From Phytophthora hibernalis (Eukaryota > Oomycota > Peronosporomycetes > Peronosporales > Peronosporaceae), in contig JAAKBF010000168.1 of assembly GCA_012656075.1 (NCBI GenBank), positions 124,001-188,000 on the forward strand: a stretch of DNA of 64,000 bases, in the 5' to 3' direction. Position 1 is the first letter of the stretch. Each line of letters opens with the position of its first letter. The notes beneath the pieces were generated by a model. That model was not told the origin of the DNA and did no database searches. It was given only the letters and a program-made list of their open reading frames with translations. Positions 19,645-30,006 of this stretch are shown one piece after another. Both the position numbers and the translations under genes were made by a program.

Positions 19645-20909
19645 ATGGAGTCGGCCTACATTAAGCTCGATGAGCAACCCTGCAACAGAGCCAACGCGTC
19701 TCCATTTTTCATGAGCTCCAGAGCACCTCCAGGGTCACCGCAACCATGGGAGTTGCACGACGTGGACTTCTTGCTACCAGGTCCAATGTCTGCCCGCCCA
19801 TACTTCCAGGACTCGGCCAGGAGGTTTTGCTCCAGTCTCCACGAGTCGGAGATTCCGTTCGCCTCAGAGCTGGAAGACACCACGAAGCCATTGACGTTCC
19901 GTGCTGGGACGTATTGGCAGGATATGGAGCTCACTGAACCTACCACGAGCGAGCTTTCAGTGTACCTGGTCGATGATGTATTCTCGGAACGGGTACCTGT
20001 CGCGTCGAAGACGCCACTTTCGACAACTGCTCGTAGCAAGTTGGCACTGCCTGCAAAACTTCGCGTCAACGCTACGACATGCTCTGATGAAGATTTCACT
20101 GAGAGCTTACATCGTACAATGGTGAAGCAAGAACCCAGTGTTGTTTCGCCAACCATGGTTGACAAGAAGATTCTTGTCACCGACAACGATCTCAGGCTTT
20201 TTTCGAGCTCTTCATCCGTTGCCAACATGAGAGCACTCAGAGGTCGTAAGCTAGCTGTGAAGAGGTCGCCACGAAACAAAAAAACAAGGTGATGTCACCC
20301 GCTATGGCTCGCCCGATCACCCCGCGGTGGTGCCTCGCCAGCATGCAAAACGCCATGCCTCTCTCGGAGCTGACATTGACGATCATACCGCCCGACCTCT
20401 AAAACGTACCAAGAGCGCCGATCAATCCGCCTGGACTGTACCGAGTTTCGAGCCGCGATGGTACTACGTACACAGAGGGATTCCACGGCATGGCGCCAAG
20501 GCTGTTAAACACGATGAACCCACCAACACCTTCGGGCTTCAGTGCGTCTCCGATGCTTCGCTCTGTGCAGCACCAAGCAGTCAGCGAACCATTTCAGCAA
20601 CAGCTGAAAAAGCTGCCTCAGCTCCAGGACTCAGCGCCCAAGCGTAAGATTGGCATCTACTCTCCTGCCGAACGGCGCGAGAGACTGAGGCGCTTCCACG
20701 AGAAGCGAAAACTTCGCGTGTACCACAAGCGCATCAAATATGACTGCCGCAAGCGCCTCGCGAATTCCTGTCCTCGCATCAAAGGACGCTTTGTTAGGAA
20801 AACAGAGACCCTCCAAGTCAGGAGAACGACTCTGCATCGTCGGTTACCTCTGAATCGGCTTCAAGCACGGAGGATTGCGAGTTGTAAGAGTTCCGTACTG
20901 TTCGTCTAG
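19645..20909 (+). CDS. CCT-motif (CONSTANS/TOC1-like) regulatory protein
   Basis: The C-terminal ~45 residues form a clear CCT motif: 'ERRERLRRFHEKRKLR' followed by 'KYDCRKRLANSCPRIKGRFVRK'. Plant CCT domains mediate nuclear localisation and interaction with NF-Y/DNA; oomycetes have such proteins but their roles are poorly known. The N-terminal ~300 residues are low-complexity Ser/Pro/Thr-rich and carry a basic cluster ('RGRKLAVKRSPRNKK'). The ATG at 19645 opens the first long frame. The frame shifts inside a run of A at about 20,278-20,284 and again near 20,505-20,520. Translation in the three successive frames stays coding-like, so these are probably indels rather than separate genes. Confidence 0.7.
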
Positions 20910-21141
20910 CATTTCCATTCAAGTTCCTTCAAGTGCAATTAGTCACTATGACGCTATCTCGAGGAAAGGTGATCAAAGCAATCGATGCGGCAAATGAAGA
21001 AAGGTTTCAAACGTTCAGCCTGTGTATTGCTTTGGTCTGTGGTTTTTACAGCTCCTTGTCACTGCAACAATGTTTCAGCAACTACATCCGCTACGGATGA
21101 AGGACTCGTTGATCGCCCATTTGCTTAGCACACAAACGCGC

Positions 21142-22482
21142 TTAAGCGTTCTGCACGACCTCGGCGATCGACTGCGCGAGGTACTCGACGTTTTTGGACG
21201 TCACGCCAGCCATGCTCACGCGACCGTCCTTGGTCAAATAAATGTGGTGCGTCTCGATCATGCGCGTCACCTGGGCCTCCGTCAGGCCGGTGTAGCAGAA
21301 CATGCCGATCTGGTCCGTGATGTGGCGCCAGTCCGACTTGGCGCCGCTGGCCTTCTCGATCGTCTCGATGGCCGTGCGCAGGGCCGTACGCATGGCGATA
21401 ATGCGGTCAGCCATGCCCTTGCACTCGCTGTACCACTGCTTCTTGAGCTGCGCGTCCGACAGAATGGTGGACACGATGAGCGAGCCGTGAATGGGCGGGT
21501 TCGAGTACATGGGGCGGATGATGATCTTGAGCTGCGACTGCACGCGGTCGGCCTCCTCCTTGCTGGCAGTGACGACGCTCAGGGCGCCCACACGCTCGCC
21601 GTACAGACCGAAGTTCTTGGCGTACGACTGCGACAGGATGATGTTGTGGCCCTCCTTGACGAAGTGGCGGATGGCGGCGGCGTCGCGCGTGGCGTCGCCC
21701 GAGGCGAAGCCCTGGTAGGCGCAGTCGAAGAACGGGACGTGCTTCTTGGCCTTCATGACGTCGGAGATCTTCTGCCACTGCTCGATCGTGGGGTCCACGC
21801 CTGTGGGGTTGTGCGCGCAGGCGTGCAGCAGGAAGACGGAGCCGTCGGGGCGCCCTCCAGGTCGTTGAGCAGACCGGAGAAGTCCAGACCGCGCGAGGCC
21901 GGCTCGTAGTACGCGTAGCGACGCACCTCCATGCCGGCGTTCTTCATGATGGGGATGTGGTTGCCCCACGTCGGGTTGGGCATGTAGATGGGGGTGTTCT
22001 CGCCCAGGAACTTGGTGAAGAACTCGCCGGCGAGACGCACGCCGCCCGTGCCCGAGATGGTCTGCACGCCCGTGACGCGGCCCTCCTTCAGAGCCTCACA
22101 GTCTTCTCCGTAGGCGAACTGCAGCGACAGGTCCACGAAGTCCTTCATGCCGGCGATGCCCGCGTACTCCTTGTTGCGGCCGGCGGCCATGATGCGCTTC
22201 TCGGCCTCCAGCACGGACGGCAGCACGTACGGCTTGCCGTTGTCGTCGCGGTAGGCGCCCACGCCCAGCGAGATCTTGCGCGCGTCCGTGTCCTGCAGTA
22301 ATTAATCGGGTGAGTGAATGGTGTGGCTTTTAGGAGAGATCCTTTGCTAGCACCTTGTTGAAGCGCTCGGTGAGCCCCAGGATGGGGTCAGCCGGGCCCA
22401 TGGGGACGTTGGCCAGCCACTGGCCGGCGGCAGCCTTGGTGGCGAAGCCGCGCGTGGACTGCTGGAGGAATTGGGCGAGCAT
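21142..22482 (-). CDS. GOT2: Mitochondrial aspartate aminotransferase
   Basis: PLP enzyme interconverting aspartate + 2-oxoglutarate and oxaloacetate + glutamate; part of the malate-aspartate shuttle. Exon 1 (22354-22482) starts 'MLAQFLQQSTRGFATK', a typical matrix-targeting presequence, then 'GPADPILGLTERFNK'. A 61-bp intron (22293-22353) joins to 'DTDARKISLGVGAYRDDNG'. Motifs: 'TISGTGGVRLAGEF', 'PNPTWGNH', 'HACAHNPTGVDP', the PLP-lysine 'SQSYAKNFGLYGERVGA', and 'MYSNPPIHG'; length is normal for the family. An in-frame upstream ATG (22527) would extend the presequence. One frame break at GGGG 21847-21850 is repaired by adding one base, so it is likely an assembly indel. Confidence 0.95.
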
Positions 22483-23874
22483 GGTCGCACTGAGGAGGCG
22501 GATTTTCGGTTGTGACCTGCCATCCATGCGTGGCGGAGCCCAACACGCGTCTATTACCCGCGGTTTTAAACAGGATCTCGCCGGAATGCCTCTGAACAGT
22601 TATTGTAAGGTGTGCAGAGGTAGGTATGTAAGCAGATTGCAGGCCCGACTGCCCTCTCAAATGAAATACCTCTCAGCAGTAAACATCGCAAAGAAATGGG
22701 CACTGTTTAAAACTTGGCCCTGTTTCTGTTTCAAGAAAGCTCGTGTGGGCCAAAGTCTGGCTGCAATGCGCAAGTGAAGTCGTGTGCCTGGGCATCGACA
22801 CTTGGTCGAGACTTGAATGTCTCCAGAAAGGAAGCCTCTCTAGCAATGCTGTGCTGGATGTGTTAGATGTATTATAACACTTACATGTTAGCAGAAGCAA
22901 ATTCACCGAAACCGTTCAGTCAAGGTATTATTGTGTGAAAATGGGGAAGACCGACGAAGGGTTTCCTCATTGCGTTCATGGTGCTCGTGCGCGAAGTGGA
23001 GCGCGAGTTGGGCGCTGCAAATTGTCATACATCTTCGTTCTGTAGTGTATCGTTGTATCGGGGTGTCAAATCACCGAACGATCGTGTTCTGATTGGCCCT
23101 TTCTTGGCCTGAACGAAGGTGTTCGCTACAACGAAAATGGAAATGGAGGAAGGGTTTGTTTAGCCGGCGCTGGAGCGCGCGTCAGTCCGAAGTGGCCGAT
23201 ACAAATTGCATAGAGTAGATTCATGGCATCTCGTGGAACCCTGTGCAAGTTTTTGTTTGCTAAAAACTATCATAGCGGCCGCAAGGGCGAGCTCCCCATT
23301 AGCTTCCCTGGAAACTCAATGGGTCTCTATGGGACGGGGACATGGGCGGGTCAAAACGCCCGTAATGGAAGTTGGAAAATATGCTCTGGATCGCCGGGCC
23401 ATATGCGGGAACAAAGCCAGCAAACCCGACGCGAGTATAACCCTCGAGTCCAGCACACACAGAGCAAGATCCTCACGCCAGAGCAGCGACCAACCGCCCT
23501 CTCGCCGCCGAGTATTCGCGCGGCGCGTGGCATTCCACAGACTAACTCGGGGAGTTCCTCCGTGACCCCCTCCCTTTGTCGTTCCTCCATCCCGGTCCCA
23601 TACATCCAGTGTATTCACTGGAGGAAGCCGGTCTTGTCTCTGTACCGAGTGAGATTTTCTTTCTGTCTTCGGTCGGTGCGCGCTGATTGGCGGAGATTTA
23701 CGAAAAGTCGTTTGAATTTGCGCGCGAGTTGAGCTGACCCATACAAACGCCAAGTGAGTCGCACTTCAATCTCACGTCTCGACGACCAGGAAAAGCGAGA
23801 TTTTTGGCTCCAACCGAAGCTTACAACGGAATTTCCCGCAAGTCCCCAAGCCAAAAACACCTTCAAGCTCTACG
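22483..23874. other. Divergent intergenic region, AspAT to histone H1
   Basis: About 1.4 kb between divergently transcribed genes. Small ORFs near 23,206-23,750 overlap in several frames without conserved motifs, so none is called. GATTGGC/CCAAT-type boxes occur near 23,090 and 23,685, fitting a histone promoter. Confidence 0.4.
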
Positions 23875-24416
23875 ATGCCGTCTGCTCCGTCCGCCAAGAA
23901 GACCAACGCCGGCCCCGGCTACTACGACCTCATCAAGGAGGCCGTGCTCACGCTCAAGGAGCGCTCGGGCTCGTCTCGCCATGCCATCGACAAGTTCGTG
24001 GCCGCCAAGAAGGGCGCTGGCTACTCCAAGTCGCGTCTGAACATTGCGCTGAAGCGTGGCGTCGAGTCGGGCAAGCTGGTGCCCGTCAAGGGCTCGTTCA
24101 AGCTGGCTGCCGACGAGAAGAAGGCCTCCCCAAGCCGGTGGCTGCCCCAGCCAAGAAGCCTGCCAAGAAGGCCACCAAGACGGCCAAGAAGGCTGCTGCT
24201 AAGAAGACGGCGGCCAAGAAGACGCCCGTGAAGAAGGCTGCTAAGAAGCCCGTGGCCAAGAAGACGGTCAAAAAGCCTGCTGCTAAGAAGGCCGCTAAGC
24301 CTGCTAAGAAGGTGTCTACTAAAAAGGTCTCGGCTAAGAAGGCTACCAAGACGACCAAGAAGAAAGTGGTGAAGAAGTCTGCGGCCAAGAAGACGACCAA
24401 GTCCGCCAAGAAGTAA
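23875..24416 (+). CDS. Linker histone H1
   Basis: About 180 aa. An N-terminal H1/H5 winged-helix globular domain ('YYDLIKEAVLTLKERSGSS', 'IDKFVAAKKGAGYSKSRL', 'GVESGKLVPVKGSFKLA') is followed by a lysine/alanine-rich tail of KK(A/T/P) repeats ('AAKKTAAKKTPVKKAAKKP'). It binds nucleosomal linker DNA and compacts chromatin. The ATG at 23875 directly precedes 'PSAPSAKK', as in other H1s. The globular domain and the tail are in different frames; the shift sits at CCCC 24128-24131 and one extra C would fuse them, so a sequencing indel is likely. No animal-type histone 3' stem-loop is seen after the stop. Confidence 0.9.
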
Positions 24417-25304
24417 GCCTTGTCCTATGTTTTTGCTAGTTTCGCGTTCGCCTGAGGTCGATGGCCACAGGCAGAGCTCCTTTATTATTATTCTCAATGG
24501 AAGCCTATTCAATTTGCTTTACTGGCTGAAGAGCGGCAGTCGCTGCTACTCGATGAACGCGTGAATCTTGTAGAGCTTCACCTGGAGTAAGTGCAGCTCC
24601 TCCTGCGCGCTACAGTGTGTTGTTGTCGTCGTGCAGCTTCTGCACTAGCTGTTGGAAGTGGGGACCTGCTGCTCGATGACGCTTTTCAAACGCCATCGAG
24701 TCTTCGTCGCTCCTCGTGCTGACGCCTCGCCAAGTATCGTAAGCTGGATTTGTCCCCGGTCTATCCGATACAGATATCCTTCTGCAATAACGTTACCTCT
24801 GCGATGCCGATAACTTAACTTGCCACTTTAGTGCGCGGTTTTGAAAATGGACGCCGCAGATTTAGGTACTTCGAAGTAACAATTAGGTACATGTATTATT
24901 TTTCACGGTATATTATAATAATACAAAATGTAATTGTCAAATCGTTTATTTGAGACGTGCGCAGGCGCCGCCCTTCCAAACGCATATTTTTGTGTTATGC
25001 TACATGTATGAATGAATGTATATATAACAATGTCTTCTTCATCTTTGTAAAGTACATATTAGCTAATGAGATTGGTCTTTAATTCGTTTTTGGCCAATCA
25101 AAAACACCTCTATGGTTTTTGGCGAATCGAATCACGTCAACGATTTTATTTTATCCAATAAAAATACGATTTTACGTTGCAGTCGGAAACTGAGCGATTC
25201 CGACATATCTGGTCGGAGCTGACGCCCAGATATGTGTATCGTGCTACAAGCGAGAGGTGCGCCACGTATCACTCGCATGTTTGCCGCCTCTCCGACCAAG
25301 AGTA
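24417..25304. other. AT-rich spacer, H1 3' region to Crypton
   Basis: No ORF of interest. The right half (about 24,840-25,200) becomes strongly AT-rich with several short inverted pieces (for example TTTTTGGCCAATCAAAAA near 25,090). It probably contains the 5' flank of the Crypton; Cryptons lack terminal repeats, so no boundary can be drawn. Confidence 0.4.
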
Positions 25305-26638
25305 ATGAGCCTGAACGATTTGAAGCTCGCCAACACCAAGCGCGCTACGGCCATAAAGGCGCTCAATCGCTTCCTCTCCGCCGAGGGCACGAGCATGGAG
25401 CAAGTCAAGGCGTTGATCGTTGTCAACCCAAGCCGCGCGGATGGCATCCTAGTGACGCTGATGGACAAGTTCGGTGTGTACCTAGCATTCCATACAGGAG
25501 CAAAGGGGCTACACTTGTCGCGCCACTCCGTCGCTCAATATTTCCGCCAAGCGAATTGCTGGCTCCTCGACGAGTACCTGGAGCTGTGGCCCGCCAGCTG
25601 CTCAGCTTGGGGCGTACCCTTGATCAGCACTGCATCAAACACGAGAGTGGTGAGTTTGTCAAGAAAACGGTTGCATGCACGAAGGATGATCTCAAGAAGA
25701 TGACAAGTTATCTGTATTCAACGGCCTGCTGGGCGTCAGACTATCAAGATTCAGCACTGCTTTGCCTATTGTGGTATCTCTTCGGGCGCACTTCAGACCT
25801 GACCTTCGTCCGGAAGCAGCAGCTCACCATTGGTGCTGGTGGCGTGTTCTTTAAGACGTCAGACGAGAAGACACTGTCGCTCTTTCCAGACGAAGACTTC
25901 ATGACTTGCCCGCTGCTGGCGCTCGCTCTGGCCTTGATCATGCTGGAGTCGCCGTGCGCAGCGCTGCTCAATCACTTGCCGGTGCAGTCGAAGGACGTCC
26001 CTGTTGAGCTGACCGACTCGATCCCATTGCTGGACCTTCTTGAAGACAGCGACACCCTAGATTCTTCTCAGACGTCGAAGAGAAGCACGACCGTCCACAC
26101 GACACCGACAGTCGGAGTCCACGCTCTTGTCAACCGTTTGCTCGATCGTGTTATTGGCCCAGCTGGAGTCGAAGAGCCGCTGACCTCTCATTCGTTTCGA
26201 CGTGGCGGCGCGCAGCATGCGAACGCGAGCTCAGAGCTGACGGCGCAGTGGATGTTCGATCGCGGAGCCTGGAATTTGACCACGACCAACAAAGCCTTCG
26301 CGTACGTCTTCAATACTCCGAAAGAAGACCATCAAGTAGCCAATGTGCTGAGCGGGATGGCGCCAAAGCAAGCCTGTGTTCTTCCGTCACTGGAAGGCTT
26401 CGACTCGACTACACAATAGGATATTAGAGAGGTTATCCGCAAGCTCTTCAATTCGAGCCATGCTCTGGGTAACAAGGCCTTCAATGTCTGCGCTGCTGTG
26501 AGAGATGTGCTGACAGCAACTATCTTCCTCCACTACCCGTCGTTGATGAAGACCAACGCGCAGGCGCCGGCAATGAAGATGATCCAGCGATGCGTTGAAG
26601 CCTTTGGTTTGACGACGACGAGCCTGCTTGCTTGGTAA
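25305..26638 (+). mobile_element. Crypton-type tyrosine recombinase element 1 (decayed)
   Basis: The coding region starts 'MSLNDLKLANTKRATAIKALN'. After a frame change near 25,585-25,592 (CCC run) it continues 'ARQLLSLGRTLDQHCIK'. The catalytic set of a tyrosine recombinase is visible: Arg in 'LFGRTSDLTFVRK', H-x-x-R in 'SHSFRRGGAQHA', and the nucleophile Tyr in 'AFAYVFNT'. Oomycete Cryptons mobilise through such an enzyme without DDE chemistry or TIRs. An in-frame TAG at 26417-26419 interrupts the frame, yet the same frame stays open another 72 coding-like codons ('REVIRKLFNSSHALGNKAF...') to TAA 26636-26638. So it carries both a frameshift and a nonsense codon and is probably inactive. Confidence 0.8.
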
Positions 26639-26974
26639 CAGCAACTCACGAGGTCTAAAGCTTAAGCCAACACCACCGCAGAAGACCTGATGGAAGGAAA
26701 CGTGAAGGCCAAAGTTGCGTTCGAACAGCAGACTGCCTTGATTGAAAGGTTAATCGAGGTCAACCGTAGCCTCGAGGCTTGAGTCAACTAGGGAAGCCTC
26801 AACGACCCCATCAACGCCCATCGCCAGCGTCTCGCCATCGATAGAGTTGTAGACCCTGTACCTATTCATCACCAAGGCACACTCAAGCTGCTTCCGTAAC
26901 GCAACACAGCGTCCTTGTAGTCGGTGCTTTCGTTGATGTCAGGTCTGCAGCGGTCATTCGAGCATAGAAAATTT

Positions 26975-27038
26975 ACCGATGGGCGGAATCGAACCACCTT
27001 CTTCCCTTTCGGGAGCTCTTCCATTGAGCTACATCGGT
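26975..27038 (-). pseudogene. tRNA-like sequence lacking a normal anticodon arm
   Basis: On the minus strand a 7-bp acceptor stem (ACCGATG/CATCGGT), a 4-bp D stem (GCTC/GAGC) and a 5-bp T stem (GGTGG/CCGCC with loop TTCGATT) fold as in a tRNA. Internal Pol III promoter A box (TAGCTCAATGG) and B box (GTTCGATTC) are intact. Between D and T arms only 16 nt remain (TCCC-GAAA-GGGA plus AGAA), about 7 too few for an anticodon arm and variable loop. It cannot decode; a tRNA-derived SINE head or a deleted tRNA gene are the alternatives. Confidence 0.65.
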
Positions 27039-28039
27039 GGGGGTTAGACAGCAACCTAGCAGGGGTACTCGTCTGGAGTGCTCGACGGGGAATTAACGGT
27101 GATTCACAGTTCTTCGTGGCCGCGACAACGCTCTAAGTGGACCGATGCTCGGTACATCCCCCTCAATTCACCGCGCGGAGTGGTCAATCGAGCACTGAGC
27201 TCACAGGGCAAAATGGCGCAGCAAAATTGCACGTGCGCCACTCATTTACGAGGCGTAATTACGTATACCACCTATCATGGAGCCAATCATTTGAGAAGAT
27301 GTATTTTTACGAAACCTCCACAACCAGGTGCGATTTAAAATTTTGCGATGCGTGTTCAGTATGCTACAATGATTTCCCTATTATTTTTTAGTACTGTTTA
27401 CAATATGTTACAGAGTAGGGTGAATACTAAGTTGAAATTATGCTTAAAGGGCGCGTTTTGCACCTTTTAAGGGGAACCGTGTTTTGGGAAAGGGCTTAAA
27501 GGGCAAAAAATGCGCCCTTGTATCGCGAAAGGGTTCAAAATGTATCTATCTCTGATTTTTTTAGAGATTTTCACTAGTTGGGCGACCGCGGGTGGGATGA
27601 CTTTCCCTACCAAAAGAATGTCCGTTACAGTGTATATTTACTTCAGGCTGGATTTGGCAATGGAGTGTATTGTGCTTGATGTATTAGTCATCTAGAAGAT
27701 TGCCAGCAGAGAGGAATCAACACCGACTACAGGGTTCTCCAATCACGGCAAACACATTGTGTGTATCGCTCGTTGGAAGTGGCGGCACATATTGGCTATT
27801 GCCGTTTGCCCCTGTCATCTCCTGCGTCAACCACTCGATGGCCTTTTCGTGTCACCTAAAAAGTGGCCCTTTTTCAGGGCGAGTCGCCTTCATTTCGATG
27901 AATTGAGGGCTGTTTGAGGGTATTTTTAACGCTCTTTATGTTTGTTTGAAGCTCTCCATTCCTCCTGTTTGATTCGCTAAAACAAATTTTACAAAACACA
28001 TTCCATCTCAGCCTGGCCGATGCCAAGATTCCAAAAGGA
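27039..28039. other. AT-rich repeat-like spacer, no gene
   Basis: No supported coding region. A stretch near 27,440-27,540 repeats AAAGGGC/TTAAAGGG motifs. The right part runs directly into the truncated gypsy reverse-transcriptase end. Confidence 0.4.
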
Positions 28040-30006
28040 TCGGCGTAGGTGGATGGGTTTAGCCAACTACTTGCACAAGTACAGTGCGGGCTAAGCCGGA
28101 TTGGCAAAATCCTTGTCCGACCTATTAAGGAAGGACATCGAGTGGCGCTGGGAACGCCATCACCAGGACGCTTTTGACAGCATCAAGGCGAGCCTCCAGT
28201 GCGCGCCGGTCCTGGCTCTGCCAGACGAGACGAAGCCGTTCAGCGTCATCTGCGGCGCCACCGACTATGCAATCGTTTGCGCGCACGAGGACAGACACGA
28301 GCGGGTTATCTCGTTCCAGTCCAGGCAGCTTAAGGCAGCCGAGAGGAAGCATCCTGGTCACGACAAGGAGATCCTCGCAATGAAGTACGCTCTGGTGAAG
28401 TTCCGGGTGCATCTTCTGGGGTCAACACCCTTTGTGATCTACACCGATCACGCGTCCTTGCGGACGGCGACTAATTCGCCGCACATTTCGCAGCGAACGG
28501 CCAGGTGGCTGTCGTTCTTCGTGGAATGCAACTTCCGCGTTGAATACAAGCCAGACAAGCTCAACGTGCTTACCGACGCGCTGTCACGTCGTCCAGACTA
28601 CGAACTGGTTCACATTACGCGAGCCACGAGTGATCTTTATGATCGGATGTGCATGGCGTATCGGGACGATGAAACCCTTACCCCTATCTTCCGCTACCTC
28701 TCTGCAGGCAAGGAGGCCCAGCTAACATGGCTCTCGCTGATGCAGCGTTCGCGCCTACACCGCTATGAGTGGTCAGACGGGCTTCTCTATATCCGCGTAG
28801 ACCCAGCCGCCCCTCCTAGGGTAGTCGTTGGGAACGACGAGGACCTGAAGTACGACATACTTCTTGAGGCGCACGACACGCCATCAGGAGGCCACCTTGG
28901 CCGTGGGAAGACGTTCCTCTCCGTGTCGACGGACTTATGGTGTGCCCACATGTACAAGTGGGTACGTCAAGACATGCGAAACATGTCAGTGTGTGAAGCC
29001 CGCGGGCCACTCTTTGGCTCCTCTTCAGAGTCTGCCTGTCCCGGCGGACTGCCGGAAGTCAATGAGCCTTGACTTTGTCTTCGAACTACCGGCTGACGCC
29101 CAAGGCAACACCGGCATCCTGGTGTTTGTCTGCCGCATGAGTAAGATGGTACATCTCGCTCCTGTCCCCAATACGGTGACAGGGAACAGACCGAAAGCTG
29201 TTCTTCGATGGTGACCACGGCTTGCCGGAGACCATTGTCTCTGATCGAGACCCGCGCTTCACAGCCGGGTTTTGGAAGACCCTGTTCCAATTACTCGGAA
29301 CCAGACTTCTAATGTCAACCGCGGACCATTCCCAGAAGGATGGCCAAACGGAGCGGGTTAACCGCGTCCTAGAAGACACGCTTCGGAGTTTCTGTGCAGA
29401 CTCTCCAGGCACTTGGTCGGACCGCCTGCCTATGGTTGAGTTTGTGCTCAGCAACGTGGTTCACGCATCGACCGGGTTCACCCCTTCTACCTGAACGGGC
29501 TGCGGCAGCCCCAAGTGCCTGTGACACTGCGGGGATGCTCTGCGGCTTCCATCGTAAGTGGAGGAGAGGCTCGAAAAGCTCTTTCTTCCCAAGTGTCGGA
29601 CGTGTCACCGGTCTCATTGCGAAAGCAATTGAAGAAATTTGTCGATGATAGGCTTAATATCATAAGCCGGGCTAGGGATGATGTGGCTACCGCCCAAGAT
29701 AAACAAAAGGAGTACTCTGACAAACATGGAATAGGAAACATTAACGTGTTTAACGTGGGTGAATTAGTCCTACTTGACACTAGGAACTTACCGCTAAATC
29801 TGGTAAGCTCCGTTGATAGCAACAAGCTGAAGCGCTTCATTGGGCCTTTCACGATCCTGGACAAGCATGGTGCGGCCTGCACGATCGACTTGCTTATGTC
29901 GATGACGACGCACCTGACGTTCTACGCGGGTCGTCTGAAGAGATATCGCGACCATCAATGCGGCGGCCCTCACGCGGAAGAGGCGGTGGTCCCCGCAAGG
30001 GCGACG
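28040..30006 (+). mobile_element. Ty3/gypsy pol fragment: RT end, RNase H, integrase
   Basis: Begins in the connection after reverse transcriptase ('RWMGLANYLHKYS', then 'LAKSLSDLLRKDIEWRWE'). RNase H follows ('FVIYTDHASLRTAT'), then a spacer and an integrase with zinc-binding remnant ('YVKTCETCQCVKPA'). The core 'SMSLDFVFELP', 'VSDRDPRFTAGFWK' and 'DGQTERVNRVLED' supplies the D,D,E residues. The integrase C-terminal part ('NVGELVLLDTRNLPL') ends at about 30,006. Frame changes near 28,980 and 29,190 and a stop near 29,490 show decay. Protease and most of RT are absent. It is in opposite orientation to the gag-like sequence that begins right next to it. Confidence 0.85.

Noticed and set aside
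21022..21909. 295-aa plus-strand ORF over aspartate aminotransferase
   Set aside because: High-GC antisense shadow; the minus strand carries the full enzyme motifs.
23223..23753. Overlapping ORFs upstream of histone H1 on both strands
   Set aside because: No conserved motif; a promoter/5' UTR location is more likely.
24021..24512. Leu/Arg-rich minus-strand ORFs over histone H1
   Set aside because: Antisense of the lysine-rich tail; composition artefact.
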